DNA of 64,000 nt. Source: Mycobacterium shimoidei. Lineage in GTDB: Bacteria; Actinomycetota; Actinomycetes; Mycobacteriales; Mycobacteriaceae. The notes beneath the pieces are model-generated. The model searched no databases, had not been told where the DNA came from, and saw only the letters and a program-made list of their open reading frames with translations. The stretch covers positions 23,757-87,756 of the forward strand of contig LQPU01000026.1 in assembly GCA_002101905.1 (NCBI GenBank), given 5' to 3'. This document shows, piece after piece, positions 58,642-64,000 of this stretch; the first letter of the stretch is position 1; every line of letters begins with the position of its first letter. The translations under genes and the position numbers were made by a program.

Positions 58642-59388
58642 ATGGTCGGCTATGTCGACGTGCGAGCGTATGCCGAGCTCAACGACTTTCTGGAGCCCGA
58701 ATCGCGCGGGGTGACCGCGCGGCGCCCGTTCCGGTCCCATCAGACCGTCAAGGATGTGCTGGAGGCCATGGGCATCCCGCATACCGAGGTCGATCTCATC
58801 CTGGTCAACGGCGAACCCGTCGACTTCGCCCACCGCCCCGCGCTGGGCGACCGCATCGCCGCCTACCCGATGTTCGAAGCGCTCGACATCGCCGCGACGG
58901 GCCGGCTACGGCCGACCCCGCTGCGTGACCCGCGCTTCGTCGTCGACGTGAACCTCGGTCGGCTGGCGCGGCTGCTGCGCGTGCTCGGCTTCGACGTGTG
59001 GTGGTCAAACGACGCCGACGACCAAACGCTGACCGATATCAGCCTGGACCAGCAGCGGATCCTGCTGACCCGGGATCGCGGCCTGTTGAAGCGCCGCGCG
59101 ATCACCCACGGTCTGTTCGTGCACTCTCAGCACGCCCAGGAGCAGGCCCTCGAGGTGATCCGCCGCCTGGACTTGGCGCAGCGAGTCGCGCCGTTGACCC
59201 GATGCCTGCGGTGCAACGGCACGCTCGCCGTCGTCACCAAGGACGAGGTGATCGAGCAGCTGGAACCGCTGACCCGCCGCTACTACGACGACTTTCGTCG
59301 CTGCACGGAATGTGCGCGGATTTACTGGGCGGGCTCACATCACGCGGGTCTGGTCGGTCTGGTGCAACGGCTCCGTGACCAGATCTAG
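58642..59388 (+). CDS. Mut7-C RNase-domain protein with ubiquitin-like N-terminus
   Basis: A 248-residue protein (ribosome site AATAGGGA before the ATG). Residues about 1-85 are a ThiS/ubiquitin-like Mut7-C-associated fold (VKDVLEAMGIPHTEVDLILVN). Residues about 95-240 are a Mut7-C PIN-like RNase domain (FVVDVNLGRLARLLRVLGFD, ILLTRDRGLLKRRA) followed by a zinc ribbon (CLRCNGTL ... CTECARIYW). The two Cys pairs are visible. H37Rv has a protein of this kind (I recall Rv0579). It could act in RNA processing or decay; the substrate is unknown. Confidence 0.85.
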   Translation: MVGYVDVRAYAELNDFLEPESRGVTARRPFRSHQTVKDVLEAMGIPHTEVDLILVNGEPVDFAHRPALGDRIAAYPMFEALDIAATGRLRPTPLRDPRFVVDVNLGRLARLLRVLGFDVWWSNDADDQTLTDISLDQQRILLTRDRGLLKRRAITHGLFVHSQHAQEQALEVIRRLDLAQRVAPLTRCLRCNGTLAVVTKDEVIEQLEPLTRRYYDDFRRCTECARIYWAGSHHAGLVGLVQRLRDQI

Positions 59389-59864
59389 GCGGTGAACCGG
59401 ATGGCGACCAGGTTCAGCCGATTAACCGCCTCGGCGAAATCGTCGAGTGACGGCACCTGATTGTCACGAAATTTCATTCCCAACGCGCGCTGTGCTTGCT
59501 TGGCGCTGTACGACTGCGCGCAGCGATGGTAAAGATCCGCAACCACTCCGGGCTCCTCGATGAGCTCGCCGCGCATGGTCGTGGTCTTGCCGTCGTGCAG
59601 AACCTGCGCGGTGGTGCCGCCGCGGAAGTTCCGTTTCCACGGTGCGTCGGTGAGGGCAAAGAGGGTGTCGTCAATAAGGTGGGCGCTCAAGGGAATTGAG
59701 TACTGACGTCCGGTCTTTCGTCCGGTGAAGGTCACCACCATCAGCTGCTTGCGGGCTCCGCCCATGAGCGGAGTACGCAGAAGTGCACGCATGATCGGGT
59801 TCATCACCCGAAGGACCGCAGCGGGTGGATGCGATTGGGTGATCGCGGGTGAGTTCTCGGTCAT
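59385..59864 (-). CDS. Deazaflavin-dependent nitroreductase-family protein (Rv0580c-like)
   Basis: A 159-residue split-barrel protein. The F420/deazaflavin-family segment MVVTFTGRKTGRQYSIPLS is at about residues 42-60, and WKRNFRGGTTAQVLHDGKT follows. It matches the general Ddn/Rv0580c-like pattern and is smaller than the flavin monooxygenases. The ATG at 59864 is used. It converges on the Mut7-C gene with a 4-base overlap, as Rv0579-Rv0580c do in H37Rv. The reaction is unknown. Confidence 0.8.
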   Translation of the reverse strand: MTENSPAITQSHPPAAVLRVMNPIMRALLRTPLMGGARKQLMVVTFTGRKTGRQYSIPLSAHLIDDTLFALTDAPWKRNFRGGTTAQVLHDGKTTTMRGELIEEPGVVADLYHRCAQSYSAKQAQRALGMKFRDNQVPSLDDFAEAVNRLNLVAIRFTA

Positions 59865-60034
59865 GTCCCCACAGTAGAACGTCGCGCCGGCAACGGTTCG
59901 ATAAATGCGGGGCAATAGCACTTGTGTAAAATTAATATCTCGGTATCTTCTGTATCGGGGCTGGGAGAGTCGCGCCCGGATCTCGTCCCGCCGGCGGCCG
60001 CCCGGCGCCACCTCCTCCGGTGTCCGCGGATTCC

Positions 60035-60050
60035 GTCCCGCCGGCGGGAC
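60035..60050. repeat. 16-base perfect palindrome in the intergenic region before the methyltransferase
   Basis: GTCCCGCCGGCGGGAC is a perfect palindrome. The first 13 bases (GTCCCGCCGGCGG) also occur at 59985-59997, exactly 50 bases upstream. Both lie in the 270-base gap before the methyltransferase start. They could be operator half-sites or a GC-rich structural element; no regulator is assigned. Confidence 0.5.
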
Positions 60051-60134
60051 CTTCCCGCTTCTACGAGAATGCTTGTGGCATAACGACAAACGGGAGTCCA
60101 GCCTGTTCACAGGAACGGTGCGTAGGTTCGGGAT

Positions 60135-61070
60135 ATGGCACGCAGCGACGACGACACTTGGGGGATCACCGAGAGCGTGGGAGCGACGGCGCTGGGTGTG
60201 GCGGCGGCCCGGGCGGCCGAAACCGAGCGTGAGGAGCCGCTGATTCGCGACCCGTTCGCGAGAGTGTTCCTCGACGCCGCGGGGGAGGGCATCTGGAACT
60301 GGTTCGCGGCCCCCGAACTGCCCGAGGAGATCGCGGAGGCCGAGCCGGATCTGCCGGTGCGGATGCAGTCGATGCTCAATTACATGGCCTCGCGGACGGC
60401 CTTTTTCGACCGGGTTTTCATCGACGCGGCCAACGCCGGGGTGCGCCAGGCGGTGATTCTGGCGGCGGGTCTGGATTCGCGGGCCTGGCGGCTGCCCTGG
60501 CCGGACGGCATGACGGTGTACGAACTCGATCAGCCCAAGGTGTTGAAGTTCAAGTCGTCGACGCTCAAAGAACACGGTGACGAGCCCGCGGCCGAGCTGG
60601 TCAACGTCGCGGTCGATCTGCGCCAGGATTGGCCGAAGGCGTTGCAGGAGGCTGGGTTTGACCCGTCGGCGGCGAGCGTCTGGTCGGCGGAGGGGTTGAT
60701 ACCGTTTCTGCCGGCGGCCGCGCAGGATCTGTTGTTCGAGCGGGTGCACGCGCTCAGCGCTGGGGGCAGCCGGATCGCGGTGGAGGCGCCGGGCCCCGGG
60801 TTCGGCGATAGGGAGACATATGCCCGCCAGCGTGAACAGATGCAGCGGGTGCGTGAACTCGCCGCCGCGATGGGCCAGCAGCACGACATCCCGGACGTGC
60901 AAGACCTGTGGTACTTCGAGGAACGCACCGACGTCGGCGAGTGGCTGCGCGACCATGGCTGGGAGGTGTGGGTGGTGGCAGCCGACAAACTGATGACCGC
61001 CTACGGTCGTCCGCCCGCCGAGGTCGAGGACTCGGCGCCGCCAAGCTTGTTCGTGTTCGCGCAGCGGTGA
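60135..61070 (+). CDS. SAM-dependent methyltransferase of the mycobacterial leucine-carboxyl-methyltransferase-like family
   Basis: A 311-residue methyltransferase. The pattern [20 protein letters not shown] at the N-terminus, [20 protein letters not shown] near residue 80 and the SAM motif [18 protein letters not shown] near 115 define the large mycobacterial PPM1/TIGR00027 family (several copies in H37Rv, such as Rv0726c and Rv0731c). These are secondary-metabolite or lipid O-methyltransferase candidates; no substrate is known. It converges on the next membrane protein with no gap. Confidence 0.88.
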   Translation: MARSDDDTWGITESVGATALGVAAARAAETEREEPLIRDPFARVFLDAAGEGIWNWFAAPELPEEIAEAEPDLPVRMQSMLNYMASRTAFFDRVFIDAANAGVRQAVILAAGLDSRAWRLPWPDGMTVYELDQPKVLKFKSSTLKEHGDEPAAELVNVAVDLRQDWPKALQEAGFDPSAASVWSAEGLIPFLPAAAQDLLFERVHALSAGGSRIAVEAPGPGFGDRETYARQREQMQRVRELAAAMGQQHDIPDVQDLWYFEERTDVGEWLRDHGWEVWVVAADKLMTAYGRPPAEVEDSAPPSLFVFAQR

Positions 61071-63428
61071 CTAGATCAGCTCGTTCTTGGTGAGCCAGCG
61101 CATCACCGGCCAGCCGACGAACACCGGCAGCCAGCAGGTCAGCACCCGATAGAGCAGCACCGACGGCACCCCGATGGCGGTGGGTACACCGAATGCGGCC
61201 AGTCCACCGATCAGCGCGGCTTCGACGGCGCCGACGCCGCCGGGGGTGGGGGCAGCCGAGGCGAGGGTGCCGCCGACCATGGTCACCACAGTGACGGTGA
61301 TGAAGTTGGTGCCGCCGCCGAAGGCTTCGACGCTGGCCCACAGCGCCAGTGCCGCACCGAGAGTCGTTCCGGCAGAACCCAACAGGATCAACCCCAGACG
61401 CCGGGGTTCGCGGGCCACTTCGACGAGGTCGGTGGTGAGCTCCTTGAGTTTGGGCCGCACTTCGGTGGCCAACCAGCGCCGCAGCTTGGGCACGAACAAA
61501 AATGCGCCGAGGATGCCCAGTGCCACCCCGCCGATCAGATACAGCACGGTGGCGCCGGGAACGAGGTGGGACAGGTCGGTGCTGACGCCGGCGGCGGTGC
61601 TGAAGATTATCAGCAATACGACGTGGACGATCACCTGCACCGATTGCTGCAGTGCGACCGCGGTGGTGGCGCGCAGCGTGCTCAGGCCGCCCTTTTGCAG
61701 AAACCGGGTGCTCAGGGCCAGACCGCCGACCCCGGCCGGGGTGGTGGTGGCGGCAAAGGTGTTGGCCACCTGCATGATTGACAACTTGGCGAAGCTGACC
61801 GCGCCGTCGGCGCAGGCCCACAACGCGGCCGCGGCGCCGACGTAGGTCAGCGCGGACACGGCCAGCCCCAGCAGCGCCCACCACCAGGTTGCTTTGCCCA
61901 GCGCAGCGAAGAACGTCGGCACCGTGCTGATGAACGGCGAGGCGACGTAGACCAGCACGACGAGCAACACCAGCTGGATGAGTTGGCCGCGGGTGAACCG
62001 GGTGATGGTCGCGGCCTGGATCTGGTCGGCGCCGGTTTGGTGCATCACCTCTGCGCGGGCGGCGGCGATGACGGCGCGCGGATCGGGCACCGAATCGCGG
62101 ATGCGTTTGGGGACAGCGGTTTTGGTGAGGCGCCGGGACGCGGTCAACACGGCGTCCTCGCCGAACGTGTCGATCGCCGCGGCCACGGCCGACTGCGGGT
62201 CGTAGAGGGCGGAGGTGGTGACCAGCAGTTGGGCGATGTCGGATTGCAGCTGGGCGTCGGTGGCCCCGTACTCGGCGGTGGTGAATCCGCCGAACAGCAC
62301 GGTGTCGTCGTCGACCGTGATGACCCTGCTGCGCAGGTCGCCGTGCGCGATCTGCTCGTCGTGCAGGCGGCGCAGCGATTCCCACACTCGGGTGACCGGT
62401 GTCGTTTCGGGGTCGAGGGGGGCGCCGCGAACGGGCTTGTGCGCGTAGAGCGTCCAGCCCCGGTCGAGCGAGGCGACGGCGATGGTTTCGGTGTTGGAGA
62501 GTCCCGCGGAACCAAATGCAATGCCCATCAGCGCGCGGTGTTCGACCGCGCGGCGCAACGACGTCTGCAGGGGTGCGGTTTCGGTGTCGCGCAGCCGCAG
62601 CTTGCGCCACAGCTGGCGCAACGCGCCGCCGCTGCGTTGATGCGGGCCGTAGAGCTCGATGATCGCCGTGCCGTCGTCGGCGGAGAGCACCAACGGCCCG
62701 CGACCGGCGGGTCGGATCACGGTCAACGCGGACACCACGAATCCGCGTTTGGCCAAGGCGCGCACCGCCCCGTCGAGCGGTACCTCCAATGCGGGAGTGC
62801 CGCTGAACAGCACGACCGCCGCGCCGACCAGCCAGCCCACCGCCAGGCCCAGCAGGGAACGGGCCGGCACGATCGCGCTGACCACGAGGTGAATCGGGAC
62901 GAAGGCCAAGAGCAGCGTCCACCAGGAGCGTCGCCACCGCGCGGGCAGCCACGGTCCGGACACGGTGAGCACCGCGGCGAGCATGGCGATCCAGCGCGGG
63001 TCGTCGAGGAACTGCGAGAGCGTGGTGGCCAGCCGGTCGGACAGATCGAAGTGCCAGCGCGGTGCCGCGATGCCCTTGCCGCTGATCGACAGCACCAGGA
63101 TGGCGATGATCCCGGCGGCCGCGTAGGCGCCGAGCAGTTTCCACTGCCGGGTGACGATCAGCCCGATCAGGATCAAGAACGGCAACGCCAGGATCGCGAT
63201 GCCATAGGCCAGGTACACCAGATCGGATTGGGTGGGGGTGAGCACCCCGACGATCTGCGAAATCGATCGTTCCAGCGAGACCCACTGGCGGCGGGTGATC
63301 AGCGAACCGCTGATCACGGCGGCCAAAAACAGCGCGGCCAGCACCAGCCGCAGGATGTCGTTGGTGCGCCGGGTCAGGGGTTGCAGCAAGTTGCCGGAAA
63401 CGCTGACGTCGCGCCCGTCAACTTGCAC
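61071..63428 (-). CDS. Large integral membrane protein, UPF0104/flippase-like with kinase-like soluble part
   Basis: A 785-residue protein starting at GTG 63428, similar in size to H37Rv Rv0585c (795). The first third has several helices (VLAALFLAAVISGSLI, GIAILALPFLILIGLIV and others). A soluble middle part resembles a kinase/phosphotransferase lobe (GIAFGSAGLSNTETIAVAS, DEQIAHGDLRSRVITVDDD). The last third has about eight helices with the UPF0104/lysylphosphatidylglycerol-flippase pattern (NTFAATTTPAGVGGLALSTRF, APTPGGVGAVEAALIGGL). It may move or modify polar lipids, which is inference from family. Confidence 0.8.
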   Translation of the reverse strand: MQVDGRDVSVSGNLLQPLTRRTNDILRLVLAALFLAAVISGSLITRRQWVSLERSISQIVGVLTPTQSDLVYLAYGIAILALPFLILIGLIVTRQWKLLGAYAAAGIIAILVLSISGKGIAAPRWHFDLSDRLATTLSQFLDDPRWIAMLAAVLTVSGPWLPARWRRSWWTLLLAFVPIHLVVSAIVPARSLLGLAVGWLVGAAVVLFSGTPALEVPLDGAVRALAKRGFVVSALTVIRPAGRGPLVLSADDGTAIIELYGPHQRSGGALRQLWRKLRLRDTETAPLQTSLRRAVEHRALMGIAFGSAGLSNTETIAVASLDRGWTLYAHKPVRGAPLDPETTPVTRVWESLRRLHDEQIAHGDLRSRVITVDDDTVLFGGFTTAEYGATDAQLQSDIAQLLVTTSALYDPQSAVAAAIDTFGEDAVLTASRRLTKTAVPKRIRDSVPDPRAVIAAARAEVMHQTGADQIQAATITRFTRGQLIQLVLLVVLVYVASPFISTVPTFFAALGKATWWWALLGLAVSALTYVGAAAALWACADGAVSFAKLSIMQVANTFAATTTPAGVGGLALSTRFLQKGGLSTLRATTAVALQQSVQVIVHVVLLIIFSTAAGVSTDLSHLVPGATVLYLIGGVALGILGAFLFVPKLRRWLATEVRPKLKELTTDLVEVAREPRRLGLILLGSAGTTLGAALALWASVEAFGGGTNFITVTVVTMVGGTLASAAPTPGGVGAVEAALIGGLAAFGVPTAIGVPSVLLYRVLTCWLPVFVGWPVMRWLTKNELI

Positions 63429-63529
63429 GCCGACAACTTAACCGGATGCCGGCGTTCGAGCGCTGCTTCCGGGCATGCTCACGCGCAAAACCTAGCGATG
63501 TCCCGCTCGACGGCCCCGGTTATACCCGC

Positions 63530-63778
63530 TCACGACTCACTGTCGCGGAAGGTGTCGGGAGACAAACCTCCCGGTAGGTAGGGCCCCACACTCAGCGAGG
63601 GGCACGATCCGGAGAACGCCGTCACGTACCCGCCGGTGTCGGGGCAGTAGATGACCTGACCTGGGTCGGCGCACATCTGCGGGTTGAAGCAGTCGGACGG
63701 TTCTGCCGCGGCCGGCGCCGCGGTGAGCGCCGCCAGCGGTAGCAGCAGTGCGGGCAGGGCTATCGATATGCGTGTCAT
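63530..63778 (-). CDS. Small secreted cysteine-containing protein
   Basis: An 82-residue protein with a strong upstream GGAGGAAAGAG. Residues 1-25 form a signal peptide (MTRISIALPALLLPLAALTA, cleavage after AAAE-like near 25). The mature part has four cysteines (DCFNPQMCADPG, YCPDTGG, SCPSL) that probably form two disulfides, and ends in a short charged tail. No family is recognised. The flanks (63429-63529 and 63779-64000) hold its promoter and show no other gene. Confidence 0.75.
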   Translation of the reverse strand: MTRISIALPALLLPLAALTAAPAAAEPSDCFNPQMCADPGQVIYCPDTGGYVTAFSGSCPSLSVGPYLPGGLSPDTFRDSES

Positions 63779-64000
63779 CTCTTTCCTCCAGGTCAGCTTC
63801 CAGCGCCGGGGCAGAACGCGACCGAGTCGCCGTTAGAACGCGCTCGCGCTCTAGCTCCTGGTTCGCACAACCGACGTTTCGGCCGATGGCCCCTCGGTCA
63901 TGTCGCGAAGTTACTGGAGGAGTACGACATTTAGCCTCTGTGTGAGTCCACGGGCAGGTCCGAGGGTACGACTGGGACACGTGGTGATCTCTGAGGTTTG

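Noticed and set aside
61983..63581. 532-residue plus-strand frame over the flippase-like gene
   Set aside because: Antisense shadow rich in Gly/Arg/Gln without domains; the minus-strand frame has clear membrane segments and a match in size to Rv0585c.
1..64000. CRISPR array, insertion sequence or prophage
   Set aside because: No direct-repeat/spacer pattern, transposase or phage structural gene was seen; the tandem arrays are inside or near coding regions and are minisatellites.
1..64000. Riboswitches or known cis-regulatory RNAs
   Set aside because: No leader long enough with a recognisable conserved core was found before the men, pitA, SulP or gal genes.

Overview
The window is high-GC actinobacterial DNA from a Mycobacterium. 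Most genes match, in order and orientation, the M. tuberculosis H37Rv segment I remember as Rv0526 to Rv0566c (cytochrome c maturation, menaquinone synthesis, grcC1, htpX, gpsA, yajQ). Several H37Rv genes are absent (PE_PGRS6, fabH, vapBC3, mgtA, Rv0559c, Rv0560c) and non-tuberculous insertions are present, so this looks like a non-tuberculous, probably slow-growing species. I cannot name the species. H37Rv comparisons are from memory, not from a search.

Layout. 1-3478: thioredoxin tail, ccdA, resB and ccsA (System II cytochrome c biogenesis). 3513-5332: MinD/ParA-like ATPase and two small membrane proteins. 5346-6174: a two-gene cassette (HTH protein plus a solitary double Clp-N-domain protein) behind a promoter with two matching inverted repeats. 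6175-24579: menA, a phosphorylase, galE, membrane and glycosyltransferase genes, menE, pitA, menB, fadD8 and menC. 24626-28685: an inserted block with an LLM flavoprotein, a GlxA/AraC regulator, a methyltransferase and a DJ-1/PfpI enzyme. 28682-36829: bpoC, menD, a DsbA-like protein, menG, menJ and grcC1. So most of the menaquinone pathway (menA, B, C, D, E, G, J and a polyprenyl synthase) lies within about 31 kb. 36900-40843: htpX, an XRE protein, a SulP transporter and gpsA.

40940-44639 is an accessory island: WXG-like proteins, one with a type VII export motif, a large DUF1023-type hydrolase and a LppA-like lipoprotein. The last three form a tightly overlapping operon with visibly lower GC. 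It looks like a type VII-secreted effector module with a possible immunity lipoprotein. 46165-47282 is an MbcT/MbcA-like RES toxin-antitoxin pair with a leaderless promoter and an inverted repeat. yajQ and tRNA-Tyr(GTA) follow.

Synteny with H37Rv breaks right after the tRNA. 47992-48861 is nearly gene-free, with a near-perfect palindrome and gene fragments. Beyond it are a cyclase/ATPase regulator, a DUF5994-like protein, a Tat-exported GH16 glucanase, an alpha/beta hydrolase, a FUSC membrane protein, intact galT and galK, a Mut7-C protein, a deazaflavin-type protein, a methyltransferase, a large flippase-like membrane protein and a small secreted protein. Four intergenic inverted repeats (19715, 21442, 33911, 34499) look like a family of mycobacterial hairpins acting as terminators.
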